Assembly (NCBI GenBank): GCA_030148915.1
Contig: JASBSN010000045.1
Span: 1 to 47,278 of the forward strand
From: Thiogranum sp.
GTDB taxonomy: Bacteria > Pseudomonadota > Gammaproteobacteria > DSM-19610
DNA: 47,278 nucleotides
Direction: 5' to 3'
Positions 24,504 through 33,365 of this stretch are shown here, one piece after another. Within the stretch, counting starts at the first letter, position 1, and each line of letters starts with the position of its first letter. The notes under the pieces were generated by a model. That model worked only from the letters and a program-made list of their open reading frames with translations, ran no database searches and was not told the DNA's origin. Made by a program: the position numbers and the translations under genes.

Positions 24504-27230
24504 TCAGGGGACAGCGGCGCCGGACCTTATCACGGGGACTCCTTCCGGCGCGGCTGTCTCCCCGCTTTCGCCCAGCAACGCCTTAAGCTCCGGCACGCAG
24601 GAGCCGCAATTGGTCCCCGCCCGCAACCGCTCCCCTATCTGTTCGGCCGTACTCAGCCGATATTTCTCGATCGCTTTTCTGAGGGTGTTCACACCCACGC
24701 CGAAACAGGCACAGACGACCCGCCCGGGATCGTTTCCACCCGCACCCGGCCTGCCGCTGAGCAGGCTGGTACGGGAACCTTCGTCCAGAGTGTTCTGCTC
24801 AAACAGTTGCGCCAGCCAGTCACGCGCGGGCAGATGAAAATCCGGGCCGATAAACAAACAACTCTCCAGGGCGCCGTCCATCAGCCGTGCGGCACGGTAA
24901 CGGACAGCGCCGGGGTCCAGGTATTCCAGCCACTCAGCCCGGTCGCCGTGAGCGCCCAGCAGCCGGCGCGCGTAATCGGCCCAGTCGGCGACAGACTGTC
25001 GTCCGGCGATTTCGTAACGCCACAGGCCGTGGCCTTTTGCGCTGGCCCAGTAGTGGCTGGTGCTGTTCCATGCGAGACGCCGCCGCGACAGTACAAAACC
25101 GTACCAGGCCGGCGCGTACGCGGCTATTGCCACGGGGGTATGCTTGAATTCAGGCTGCCCTGAGATCGGATCGGTGTCCGGGCTGATCAGACAGCCGACG
25201 CTCGCCACGCTGGAGAATTGCCGGCTCCAGTGCATGGGGATAAACACGCTGCCGCGCTGCTGAGTGTCGCTGACGCTGGCGCGCACGATCAGTTCCCCCC
25301 AGCGGCTGCTGACACGGACCAGACTCCGATCCTGAATCTCCGCCGCGGCGGCGTCCAGCGGGTGAATTTCGGCGTAGGGTTCGAGCGTATGGGCGGACAA
25401 TCGCGCCGATTTGCCGGTGCGCGTCATAGTATGCCAATGATCGCGCACCCGGCCGCTGTTGAGCACCAGCGGATAGTCCGCGCTGAGCGGGTTGGCCGGC
25501 AGGCGGGGCCCCACCGCGATAAAACGCGCTTTCCCGTCGGGGGTGAAAAAGCGTCCCTCGGCAAACAAACGCGCCGTGCCCGGTCGCTGCGCGGTGACCG
25601 GCCACTGCACGGGCGCCAGGTCAGCGTATGCCTGGTCGCTGAGTGTGGCCAGTGCACTGATATCAAAGTCCCGCTGACCGCCGTTCCCGCAGCCCGACAG
25701 GGCGGCGTGTTCACGCCAGATATCGGCACTGTTGCGGTAATTGAAGGCGGCCCCGAAACCCATACGTCGCGCCACTTCGGTGATAATCCACCAATCCGGC
25801 CTGGCCTCGCCCAGCGACGGCAGGAAGGCGCGCTGGCGCGATATGCGCCGCTCGGAGTTGGTGACCGTCCCGTCTTTTTCGCCCCAGCTTTGAGCCGGCA
25901 GCAGCACATGGGCAAAGTGATTGGTATCGGTATGCTCGACGCAATCGGAGACCACTACCAGTTCGCAGGCCCGCAGCGCCCTGCGCACGCGCCCGCTGTC
26001 GGGCAGACTGACGGCGGGGTTGGTCGCCATGATCCACAGCGCCTTGATCTGACCGCTTTCCAAGGCGCCGAACAGGTCGACCGCCTTGAGGCCCTCGTCC
26101 TCGGCCAGGGTCGGAGACTGCCAGAACTGTTGTACCAGTGCGCGGTGTCCGGCGTCGGCGAGATCCATGTGCGCGGCCAGCTGATTGGCCAGGCCGCCGA
26201 CTTCGCGCCCGCCCATGGCGTTGGGCTGGCCGGTAAACGAGAACGGCCCCATACCGGGGCGGCCGATGCGCCCGGTGAGCAGATGGCAGTTGATAATGCT
26301 GTTGACCTTGTCCGTGCCGTAGGAAGACTGATTGACCCCCTGAGAAAAAACGCTGACCACGCGTTCGGTACGCGCAAACAGCCGATAAAACTCCAACAGT
26401 TGACCGACTTCCAATCCACAGCGCCCGGCGACAGCCGCCGGGTCGGCACAGTGGACCCGGGCGGCGGCCAGCGCCTCATCCAGACCGGCGGTGCAGTGCG
26501 CCGTGAACACCTCGCTGAGCGCCCCCCCGGCGTGCAGGTAACACAGCAGACCGTTGAACAGATCGATATCGCTGCCGGGCTTCAAGGGCAGATGCAGATC
26601 GGCGCTGTCGCCGGTGGCGGTGCGGCGCGGGTCAATGACGACGATGCGCAGATCCGCGTTCTCCTGCCGGGCCTGGCGCATGCGCTGGTACAGTACCGGG
26701 TGGCACCAGGCGGTGTTGGAACCAATCAGAACGATAAGCTTGGCGCGTTCCAGATCCTCATAGCTGCAGGGTACCGTGTCCGCACCAAAGGCGCGCTTGT
26801 AGCCGGCCACAGCCGAGGACATGCACAGGCGCGAGTTGGTGTCGATGTTGGCCGAGCCAATGAAGCCTTTCATCAGCTTGTTGGCGACATAATAGTCTTC
26901 GGTCAACAGTTGCCCGGAGACATAGAAAGCCACCGCCTCGGGACCGTGCTGATCGATTACCCGACTGAAGCCCTCGGCCGCATAATCCAGCGCGCCGGCC
27001 CAAGAGCTTCTCTTGGCGCCGATCCGCGGGTACAACAGGCGCTCCTCCGGGCCGGTGGTCTCACCCAGCGCCGCTCCCTTCGAACACAGACGGCCGAAGT
27101 TGGCGGGGTGCCCCGGGTCGCCGCGGACACTGACTTGCATCTGCCCGTCGACAGAGGCCAGCACGCCGCAGCCGACGCCGCAGTAGGGGCAGGTCGTGCT
27201 GATTTCGCGTGGAGTGGAGTTACTGGACAT
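24504..27230 (-). CDS. nasA: Assimilatory nitrate reductase, large subunit
   Basis: Cytoplasmic molybdenum enzyme reducing nitrate to nitrite for assimilation, 908 residues. The N-terminal [4Fe-4S] site is CPYCGVGC plus C49 of RLCSKG, and the molybdenum-ligand cysteine is in SRLCMSSAV. The molybdopterin dinucleotide-binding domain ends in the GQPEFKHTPVA region. A C-terminal BFD-like [2Fe-2S] domain (VCACFGVG and NCGSCVPEL) is present, as in the Klebsiella-type NasA. I chose the ATG giving MSSNSTPREI; a GTG 48 bases upstream would overlap nirD. It is the third gene of the nirB-nirD-nasA transcript driven by a sigma-54 promoter. No separate NasB-type reductase is visible. Confidence 0.94.
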   Translation of the reverse strand: MSSNSTPREISTTCPYCGVGCGVLASVDGQMQVSVRGDPGHPANFGRLCSKGAALGETTGPEERLLYPRIGAKRSSWAGALDYAAEGFSRVIDQHGPEAVAFYVSGQLLTEDYYVANKLMKGFIGSANIDTNSRLCMSSAVAGYKRAFGADTVPCSYEDLERAKLIVLIGSNTAWCHPVLYQRMRQARQENADLRIVVIDPRRTATGDSADLHLPLKPGSDIDLFNGLLCYLHAGGALSEVFTAHCTAGLDEALAAARVHCADPAAVAGRCGLEVGQLLEFYRLFARTERVVSVFSQGVNQSSYGTDKVNSIINCHLLTGRIGRPGMGPFSFTGQPNAMGGREVGGLANQLAAHMDLADAGHRALVQQFWQSPTLAEDEGLKAVDLFGALESGQIKALWIMATNPAVSLPDSGRVRRALRACELVVVSDCVEHTDTNHFAHVLLPAQSWGEKDGTVTNSERRISRQRAFLPSLGEARPDWWIITEVARRMGFGAAFNYRNSADIWREHAALSGCGNGGQRDFDISALATLSDQAYADLAPVQWPVTAQRPGTARLFAEGRFFTPDGKARFIAVGPRLPANPLSADYPLVLNSGRVRDHWHTMTRTGKSARLSAHTLEPYAEIHPLDAAAAEIQDRSLVRVSSRWGELIVRASVSDTQQRGSVFIPMHWSRQFSSVASVGCLISPDTDPISGQPEFKHTPVAIAAYAPAWYGFVLSRRRLAWNSTSHYWASAKGHGLWRYEIAGRQSVADWADYARRLLGAHGDRAEWLEYLDPGAVRYRAARLMDGALESCLFIGPDFHLPARDWLAQLFEQNTLDEGSRTSLLSGRPGAGGNDPGRVVCACFGVGVNTLRKAIEKYRLSTAEQIGERLRAGTNCGSCVPELKALLGESGETAAPEGVPVIRSGAAVP

Positions 27231-27264
27231 CGCGTTCTTTAATCGCCGTAGGCCGGCGACCGGG

Positions 27265-27630
27265 CTATCGATCCGCACATCCCTCGTCGGGTGTCAGCGA
27301 CAGCCGGATAAAACCGTCCTCGACCCTCACCGGGTAACGCGCGGCGCAACCTTCGTCGGGCGCCACCGCCTCGCCACTGTCGAGGTGAATTTTCCAGTCG
27401 TGAAGCGGGCAGGCGACCCGACGTCCATGGACGATGCCTTGTGACAGCGGGCCGCCCTTGTGGGGGCACTTGTCACGCAGCGCGAAAATCTCATCCTCGG
27501 CGTTGCGAAACACGGCAATATCGCCGTCGGGCGTGCGTACGACACGAGCACCGAGTGGAGGAATATCCTCGATTCTGCCGACTTCGAGCCAGCCACTGGC
27601 ATCTGTCATGATTTTTTCCGCGTGGTTCAT
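27265..27630 (-). CDS. nirD: Nitrite reductase small subunit NirD (Rieske type)
   Basis: Small subunit of NADH-dependent assimilatory nitrite reductase, 121 residues. A full Rieske [2Fe-2S] motif is visible, with CPHKGGPLSQG and CPLHDWKI supplying the Cys-His pairs; some enteric NirD proteins lack these ligands. The start used has a GAGAG sequence upstream; an ATG 21 bases later (MTDASGWLEV) is equally possible. It sits between nirB and nasA. A REP-like repeat lies in the nirB-nirD gap and could affect relative expression. Confidence 0.93.
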   Translation of the reverse strand: MNHAEKIMTDASGWLEVGRIEDIPPLGARVVRTPDGDIAVFRNAEDEIFALRDKCPHKGGPLSQGIVHGRRVACPLHDWKIHLDSGEAVAPDEGCAARYPVRVEDGFIRLSLTPDEGCADR

Positions 27631-27650
27631 AAGACACTCTCAAATCCCAT

Positions 27651-27742
27651 TGGGAAACGCTGATCGATTCGTTATCCCGGTTCCATTCGCCATCCCGGCC
27701 CCATTCGTCATCCCGGCGCAGGCCGGAATGACGACAAAGAAA
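27651..27742. repeat. REP-like repeat, short copy 3, between nirB and nirD
   Basis: About 92 bases related to the repeats at 22991 and 36583. Three successive units begin ATTCG (27667, 27685, 27703), the first two being 18 bases long with sequence ATTCGyyATCCCGG. The last unit merges into a near-perfect inverted repeat, CGTCATCCCGG to CCGGAATGACG (27706-27733), which would form a stem in the intercistronic RNA. Such elements often stabilise upstream mRNA or partly terminate transcription. Confidence 0.7.
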
Positions 27743-27744
27743 TC

Positions 27745-30183
27745 TTAGCTGACTTGCTTGATCGGTGTGAACTCATGGGCTTCGGCGCCCTGCGCGCGCG
27801 CCGCCCAGGGATCGTCCTGGGCAAACTGCTGAGCGTAGTGGAAACGTTGCACCAGCGCGTTGCGACCTGCCTCGTCATTGACCACTTTGTCCTTGATGTA
27901 GCTCAGGCCGACCCGCTCGATCCACGGCGCCGTCCGCTCCAGATAGTGCGCTTCTTCCCGGTACAACTGCATGAAAGCGGCGCAGTACTCCAGCACCTGT
28001 TCGGATGTCTCGACGTGGCAGAGCAGATCCGTGGCGCGCACCTTGACGCCGCCATTACCCCCCACATGCAGTTCGTAACCCGAGTCGACGCACACCACGC
28101 CGAAATCCTTGATCGTGGCTTCGGCGCAATTGCGCGGACAGCCGGAAGCGGCCATTTTAAACTTGTGCGGCGTCCACGAGCCCCAGGTCATTTTTTCCAG
28201 CTCGATGCCAAGGGCGGTGGAATCCTGGGTCCCGAACCGGCACCATTCGCGCCCGACACAGGTTTTTACGGTGCGTAACGCTTTGCCGTAGGCGTGACCG
28301 GACACCAGACCGGCCTGATTCAGGTCGCCCCAGATTTTCGGCAGCTGCTCCTTGCTCAGGCCATATAGCGCCAGGCGTTGGCCGCCCGTGACGTGCACCA
28401 TTCTCACCGCGTACTTTTCCGCGACATCGGCGATGGCGCGCAGCTCCTGCGGGGTGGTGCTGCCGCCCCACATGCGCGGAATCACCGAATAGCTTGCGTC
28501 TTTCTGAATGTTGGCGTGGGCACGCTCGTTGATGAAACGCGACTGGTTGTCATCCTGATAGTCGCCCGGCCATTGGCAGAGCAGATAGTAATTCAGCGCC
28601 GGACGGCATTTGGAACAGCCGTCCGGGGTTTTCCATTCAAAGAACTGCCGCACTGCGGGGATAGTCGTGAGGACATTGTCGCGAATACCGGCGCGGATCT
28701 CATCGTGGTTATGCTCGGTGCAGCCACACAGCGGTTTTTTTGCCGGTGACAGCGAATAGTCGCCGCCCACCGTATGCGCAAGCAGCGCTTCCACCAGGCC
28801 GGTGCACGAGCCGCAGGAACTGGATGCCTTGGTGTGGACGCGTACATCTTCGAGGGTGAAGAGCTTTTCCCTAATAATGGTATCGACGATCTGGCCTTTG
28901 CAGACCCCGTTACAGCCGCAGATTTCCGCCGTATCGGCCATGGCCGCGACCCGGTTGTCGTCACCGTGCCCGGAATCGCCCAGGTGCGCCTGCCCGAACA
29001 GCAGACTGTCACGGAAACCCGACACATCGGTACCGTCACGCATTAGCTCAAAGTACCAGGTACCGTCGATGGTGTCGCCGTACATGACAGCACCCTGAAT
29101 GCGGTTGTCCTTGAGCACGACTTTCTTGTACAGACCGCGACCGGGATCCTGCAGTACCAGCGCCTGGGTGCTGTCATCGCCGGTAAAGTCGCCAGCAGAG
29201 AACAGATCGATACCGGTCACTTTCAGTTTGGTTGAGGTCACCGAGCCTTCGTATCGGGCGATACCGATATGGGCCAAGTGATTGGCACAGACTTTGGCCT
29301 GTTCGAACAGCGGCGCCACCAGACCGTAGGTCTGACCGCGATGCTGTACACACTCGCCAACCGCATAGATACGCGGATCATAGGTCTGCATGGTGTCGGT
29401 TACCACCACGCCGCGTTCGCAATGCAGACCGATCTGTTCGGCCAGCTTGAAGTTGGGGCGGATGCCCACGGCCATGACCACCAGCTCGGCCGGTACTTCC
29501 AGGCCGTCTTTAAAGCGCACGCCGCTAACTTTGTCGGTGCCGAGGATGGCCTCGGTCTGCGCCTGCATGAGAAATTTCAGGCCCTTTTCCTCCAGCGAGG
29601 CTTTCAATAGCGCACCGGCGGGTTTATCCAGCTGGCGTTCCATCAAAGTGTCCATCAAGTGCACTACGGTGACATCCATGCCCTGCTTGTTGAGGCCGTT
29701 GGCCGCTTCCAGACCCAGCAGACCACCACCGATTACAATCGCCTTGCCGCCCGGTGCCGTACACGCCGAGAGCATGGCGTCCACGTCGGCGATATCACGA
29801 AAAGTAATCACACCTTCCAGGTCCTTGCCCGGAAGCGGTACGATAAAAGGGTTGGAGCCCGTGGCTATAATCAGGCGGTCATACTCGGCGGTAGTGCCGT
29901 CGCTGGCTTGCACGACCCGTCTGGCGCGATCGACGCACTCGACCCACTTGCCTTTGAATAGCCTGATGCCGTTATCAGCGTACCACTGTTCGTCGTTGAG
30001 CATGATCTGCTCGACGGTTTTTTCGCCGGCCAGCACCGGCGAGAGCATGATACGGTTGTAGTTCCCATAGGGCTCGCCGCCGAAAACACTGATGTCGTAC
30101 TGCTCGGGCGCCAGCTTCAACAGCTCCTCCAGCGCCCGCACACCCGCCATGCCATTCCCAATAAGAACGAGTTTTTCTTTCAT
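27745..30183 (-). CDS. nirB: NADH-dependent nitrite reductase, large subunit
   Basis: Cytoplasmic siroheme enzyme reducing nitrite to ammonium. 812 residues from the chosen ATG (MKEKLVLIG); an upstream GTG/ATG frame start would overrun the promoter. Order of domains: FAD-binding Rossmann (VLIGNGMAGVRALEELL), NAD site (AIVIGGGLLGLEAANG), two BFD-like [2Fe-2S] segments (CGCNGVCKG with CGSCTGLVE, then CGCTEHNHDE with CSKCRPALNY), and the siroheme/[4Fe-4S] half with TCVGREWCRFG and ASGCPRNCAEATIKD. First gene of nirB-nirD-nasA. Transcription is expected from the sigma-54 promoter 35-50 bases upstream. Confidence 0.96.
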   Translation of the reverse strand: MKEKLVLIGNGMAGVRALEELLKLAPEQYDISVFGGEPYGNYNRIMLSPVLAGEKTVEQIMLNDEQWYADNGIRLFKGKWVECVDRARRVVQASDGTTAEYDRLIIATGSNPFIVPLPGKDLEGVITFRDIADVDAMLSACTAPGGKAIVIGGGLLGLEAANGLNKQGMDVTVVHLMDTLMERQLDKPAGALLKASLEEKGLKFLMQAQTEAILGTDKVSGVRFKDGLEVPAELVVMAVGIRPNFKLAEQIGLHCERGVVVTDTMQTYDPRIYAVGECVQHRGQTYGLVAPLFEQAKVCANHLAHIGIARYEGSVTSTKLKVTGIDLFSAGDFTGDDSTQALVLQDPGRGLYKKVVLKDNRIQGAVMYGDTIDGTWYFELMRDGTDVSGFRDSLLFGQAHLGDSGHGDDNRVAAMADTAEICGCNGVCKGQIVDTIIREKLFTLEDVRVHTKASSSCGSCTGLVEALLAHTVGGDYSLSPAKKPLCGCTEHNHDEIRAGIRDNVLTTIPAVRQFFEWKTPDGCSKCRPALNYYLLCQWPGDYQDDNQSRFINERAHANIQKDASYSVIPRMWGGSTTPQELRAIADVAEKYAVRMVHVTGGQRLALYGLSKEQLPKIWGDLNQAGLVSGHAYGKALRTVKTCVGREWCRFGTQDSTALGIELEKMTWGSWTPHKFKMAASGCPRNCAEATIKDFGVVCVDSGYELHVGGNGGVKVRATDLLCHVETSEQVLEYCAAFMQLYREEAHYLERTAPWIERVGLSYIKDKVVNDEAGRNALVQRFHYAQQFAQDDPWAARAQGAEAHEFTPIKQVS

Positions 30184-30217
30184 AAAAGCTTCCGAAACGC
30201 AGTCATGGACAGCTAGT

Positions 30218-30233
30218 AGCAACGAGTATGCCA
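30218..30233 (-). promoter_or_regulatory. Sigma-54 (-24/-12) promoter of nirB operon
   Basis: The minus strand reads TGGCATACTCGTTGCT, a full match to TGGCAYRnnnnTTGCW with correct spacing of GG and GC. The predicted transcription start near 30206 leaves about a 23-base leader to the nirB ATG at 30183. An AT-rich stretch (30241-30290) lies between it and NtrC-like sites, as in typical bend-dependent sigma-54 promoters. Confidence 0.82.
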
Positions 30234-30294
30234 GCCGCGAATTCTTTATAAATATGTTTTATTTACAATAATTTATTCTGTATTCAACAAGGCA

Positions 30295-30335
30295 TGCACC
30301 GGTTTGGTCATGCCGCGCCGCACGCCCGCGGTGCG
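30295..30335. promoter_or_regulatory. Two NtrC-like enhancer sites
   Basis: Site 1 (30295-30311) reads TGCACC, five bases, GGTCAT against the NtrC consensus TGCACC-n5-GGTGCA. Site 2 (30319-30335) reads CGCACG, five bases, GGTGCG. Each keeps one good half-site, and they are 24 bases apart, centred roughly 95-120 bases upstream of the predicted start of nirB. The rest of the 339-base gap up to the channel gene contains no other pattern I can name. Confidence 0.55.
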
Positions 30336-30522
30336 TAGCGCAAAGATTGTGAGCCATAACGGGGCGCAGACGGACGACAATGGTGCCGAACGGTACAGCA
30401 GCGATTGCCAATATGACGCGCAGGGGCCGACATGCGCTTGCAGATTTACTGGCTCTCATACACACTAGCGCCGCGTCTGCTGCGCACCCATTCCCGCAAC
30501 AGTCGGCCCGCGGATTTTCGGC

Positions 30523-31620
30523 ATGACCCACTGGATTATTAATTTTTTCAATGACTACCTGCATCTGCAGCTCTCCGGCACGCTGATCGAGCGCTGGCTA
30601 CTGGCCGCGGCTGTCAGCGTGGCCACTTTCCTGGTAGCAAAACTCATCATCGGTCTGGTGGGCCGCCGGCTGGGCAAGCTCGCCGAACGCACCACCACGG
30701 TGATCGACGACGCCCTGGTGTGTCTGATCCGGCATACCAAGTGGTGGCTGCTGCTGGTCGGAGCGCTGGTGGCAGGCGCACAGTTCGTGGAGCTCGCCGA
30801 GCGAGCCCGCAGCGTTCTGCATACGCTGCTGGTGCTCTCGATGCTATTGCAACTGGGTGTCTGGGCCAGCGCGGCACTGCGCTTCACCCTGGAGCACTAC
30901 CGCCAGCGCAAGATCAAGCAGGACCCGGGCAGCGTCACGGCGCTGAATGCCATCGGCCTGCTCATCAGCGTGGCGTTGTGGGTGAGCATATTGTTGCTCG
31001 CTCTGGACAACCTCGGCTTCAACATTACCGCGCTGGTCGCCGGGCTCGGCGTGGGCGGTGTCGCGGTCGCGCTGGCGGTACAGAATATTCTCGGCGATCT
31101 GTTCGCCTCCCTTTCGATTCTTATCGACAAACCCTTTGTGGTAGGGGATTTTCTCGTTGTCGACGACTGCATGGGCAGCGTCGAACACGTCGGCCTCAAG
31201 ACCACCCGGGTGCGCAGCCTCTCCGGTGAGCAATTGGTCTTTTCCAATTCGGATTTGCTCAAAAGCCGCTTACGCAACTACGGCCGTATGTACGAGAGGC
31301 GCGTGGTAGTGCAGATCGGCGTGACCTACGAGACGCCGAGAGAAAAACTGAAACAGATACCGGGGATACTGCGGGCGGCCATCGAGACCCAGGAGCACAC
31401 CCGTTTCGATCGCTCACACTTCGCCAAATACGGCGATTTTTCCCTGAATTTCGAAACGGTGTACTACGTCCTGGGCCCCGATTACAACCTGTACATGGAC
31501 ATTCAGCAGGCCATTAACCTCTACGTGCACGAGCAATTCGAGCAGGCCGCAATCGAGTTTGCCTATCCGACTCAGACCCTGCTGTTGCGCCGTGACCTCC
31601 CTGTCAACGCCCCCTCCTGA
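30523..31620 (+). CDS. MscS-family mechanosensitive channel, long form
   Basis: Inner-membrane channel protein with five predicted helices, 365 residues (MscS proper has about 280). Helices lie near 22-48, 68-88, 97-118, 140-162 and the pore helix from about 165 (ITALVAGLGVGGVAVALAVQNILGDL). The MscS beta-domain signature DKPFVVGDFLVV and the FSNSDLLKSRLRNYGRM motif follow. Extra N-terminal helices are like those of YnaI/YbdG-type channels. It is transcribed away from nirB. It shares only the core domain with the MscS at 9083, so the two are not recent duplicates. Confidence 0.88.
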   Translation: MTHWIINFFNDYLHLQLSGTLIERWLLAAAVSVATFLVAKLIIGLVGRRLGKLAERTTTVIDDALVCLIRHTKWWLLLVGALVAGAQFVELAERARSVLHTLLVLSMLLQLGVWASAALRFTLEHYRQRKIKQDPGSVTALNAIGLLISVALWVSILLLALDNLGFNITALVAGLGVGGVAVALAVQNILGDLFASLSILIDKPFVVGDFLVVDDCMGSVEHVGLKTTRVRSLSGEQLVFSNSDLLKSRLRNYGRMYERRVVVQIGVTYETPREKLKQIPGILRAAIETQEHTRFDRSHFAKYGDFSLNFETVYYVLGPDYNLYMDIQQAINLYVHEQFEQAAIEFAYPTQTLLLRRDLPVNAPS

Positions 31621-31645
31621 GTCAATCAGGCATTTCGCACCCGAA

Positions 31646-32290
31646 CTATTGGTGAATTCTGACGCCTTCAATCATCACATCGACCCGGCGATTGCGCGCG
31701 CGACCTTCCCGGGTGGCGTTGCTGGCTACCGGACGGCTTTCCCCCAGCCCCAACGTTGACATCACCGTCGGCGAGATGCCTTGGTCGAGCAGAAAATTTT
31801 TCACCGAATTGGCGCGACGCTGCGACAACTGCTGGTTATAGGATTCGGAACCCGTGCTGTCGGTATGGCCGACGATCTTGATGCCCTGTATTTCCTCGAG
31901 CGACTTGATCCGCGTAGCCAGATCGGAAAGTTCCTGTTGCCCGGCCTCTTTCAACCGGTCGCTGTTGACATCGAACAACGCCCCGGCCGATAAAGACACC
32001 GACTCCGAAACCGCGACCCGCTCGGGCACCGGCGCCGGCTTAGCGACGGGCTGCGGTTCGGGCGCCACTACGACTTTTTTCGGCTCCGCGCCACAATCGA
32101 CCAGATCAAGGCTCTTTTTCCATTCGCCGGTGCGCACGCAATCACCGCTGCCGTCACCGATCAGATGCCCGGTCGAGTCCACCACATAGGCGTCATTGCC
32201 CTTGCCGACACCATGCGCCAGAGCAGTCTGCTGAGCGATGACACCCACCAGCGAGACCGCCGCCATCAGTATAATTTGCTTGTCCATCAT
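31646..32290 (-). CDS. OmpA-family peptidoglycan-binding protein
   Basis: Secreted envelope protein, 214 residues. A signal peptide spans about 1-25 (QIILMAAVSLVGVIAQQTALAHG); there is no lipobox Cys, so it is likely free in the periplasm. A Pro/Val/Ala-rich linker (about 70-93, PEPQPVAKPAPVPE) precedes the OmpA C-terminal domain with GHTDSTGSESYNQQLSQRRA and NRRVDV, which binds diaminopimelate of peptidoglycan. No beta-barrel is present. Two Cys residues in the N-terminal part (GDCVRTGEW, VDCGAE) could form a disulfide. GGAG lies upstream of the ATG. Confidence 0.9.
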   Translation of the reverse strand: MMDKQIILMAAVSLVGVIAQQTALAHGVGKGNDAYVVDSTGHLIGDGSGDCVRTGEWKKSLDLVDCGAEPKKVVVAPEPQPVAKPAPVPERVAVSESVSLSAGALFDVNSDRLKEAGQQELSDLATRIKSLEEIQGIKIVGHTDSTGSESYNQQLSQRRANSVKNFLLDQGISPTVMSTLGLGESRPVASNATREGRARNRRVDVMIEGVRIHQ

Positions 32291-32594
32291 TTGAATTATC
32301 TCCAGTCAGGCACGGGCGCCTGCGTTTTTACTTTAATGTTAAAGTGCTCCCAGTCCGGCAGCGGACTGTGCCTCTGCCATGGCCGATTGTAACATCTGCG
32401 CCAAACCAAGCCACACAGGGATGGGCACGATACGCGGGAGCTCGTGGGCTACGGCCCGGTCGCCCCGGTTTGGACGGGATTATCGCTTTCTGTGTATAGT
32501 GATCTACGCTGAAAACCCCGAAAATGGGGTTATATCGTTGAACTACGTACATCAACCCAGGCGTATCTCAGCGCCGTAACCGGAGTCCGTCGCC
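32291..32594. other. 304-base divergent gap between OmpA-like and DUF4197 genes
   Basis: Apart from the palindrome at 32330 and the hairpin at 32351, it has one more hairpin, AACCCC-GAAAAT-GGGGTT (32514-32531), 63 bases before the DUF4197 start, and a weak TTGGAC/TATAGT pair (32470/32495) with 19-base spacing on the plus strand. No gene is visible. Confidence 0.5.
32330..32345. promoter_or_regulatory. Perfect 7-2-7 palindrome upstream of OmpA-like gene
   Basis: ACTTTAA, two bases, TTAAAGT, 40 bases before the OmpA-like ATG, probably overlapping its promoter. Immediately beyond it a second perfect inverted repeat, CAGTCCG-GCAG-CGGACTG (32351-32368), can form a 7-bp hairpin. The AT-rich palindrome looks like an operator; the regulator is unknown. 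Confidence 0.45.
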
Positions 32595-33350
32595 ATGCGC
32601 CTGGAAAAAACCCTCCCCCTCTCGACGATACTGGTTGTTTTATTGCTGAGAAGCCCAATGCTTGAAGCCGGCTGGAGCGATTGGTCAAAGAAACTCCAGG
32701 AAGCTCTGCCCGGAGCAGTGGGTGGGCAGCCTGCGGCGGCGCTTTCTGCCGCGGAGATTACCGACGGCTTGAAGCAGGCGCTGCAAGTGGGCACGCAACG
32801 CGCCACCAGCCTGCTGGGGCAGGAAGGCGGCTTTCTCAATGACGCGGCGGTCAAGATTCCTTTACCCGAGTCTCTGCAAAAAGTGCAGCAAGGGCTGCGC
32901 CTGGTGGGTCAGGAAGCGCTCGCCGATGAATTTGTCGCCTCAATGAACCATGCAGCCGAGAAAGCAATTCCCGCCACTACCAATATTCTGGTAACCAGTA
33001 TCAAAAAGATGTCACTGGAAGATGCCCGGAGCATTCTCAGCGGGCCGGACGACGCCGCTACTGAGTATTTTCGCAAACACAATGAAGCCCAGTTAACCGA
33101 GGCTATCTTACCCACCGTACGCGAAGCGACCGCGCAGACCGGGGTCACCTCGGCCTACAAGCATATGTCCGGCAAGCTGGCCGTGCTCTCGCCCCTGACC
33201 GGCCAACAGGATAACCTCGACCTTGACCGCTACGTGGCGCGCAAAACCCTGGACGGCCTGTTCGTGAAGCTGGCCAACGAGGAAAAACTGATACGCGAAA
33301 ACCCGCTGGCACGCAGTACCGACCTGCTAAAAAAAGTCTTCGCCAAATAG
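32595..33350 (+). CDS. DUF4197 family secreted protein
   Basis: 251 residues, function unknown. A hydrophobic N-terminus (about 6-20, TLPLSTILVVLLLRSP) looks like a signal peptide. The DUF4197 region shows LSAAEITDGLKQALQVGTQRA, ALIPLP-like KIPLPESLQKVQQGLR, and a helical C-terminus with LDRYVARKTLDGLFVKLANEEKLIR. Members are widespread as single periplasmic proteins in proteobacteria. It stands alone with its own promoter gap and converges with the quinone oxidoreductase-like gene. Confidence 0.85.
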   Translation: MRLEKTLPLSTILVVLLLRSPMLEAGWSDWSKKLQEALPGAVGGQPAAALSAAEITDGLKQALQVGTQRATSLLGQEGGFLNDAAVKIPLPESLQKVQQGLRLVGQEALADEFVASMNHAAEKAIPATTNILVTSIKKMSLEDARSILSGPDDAATEYFRKHNEAQLTEAILPTVREATAQTGVTSAYKHMSGKLAVLSPLTGQQDNLDLDRYVARKTLDGLFVKLANEEKLIRENPLARSTDLLKKVFAK

Positions 33351-33365
33351 TTCAATAGCGCAGCG

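Noticed and set aside
25218-27242. Open frame of 674 codons opposite nasA
   Set aside because: Antisense shadow of nasA, with no motif and no ribosome site.
32470-32500. TTGGAC/TATAGT as promoter of the DUF4197 gene
   Set aside because: The 19-base spacing is outside the normal range and the -35 is poor; only mentioned in the gap description.
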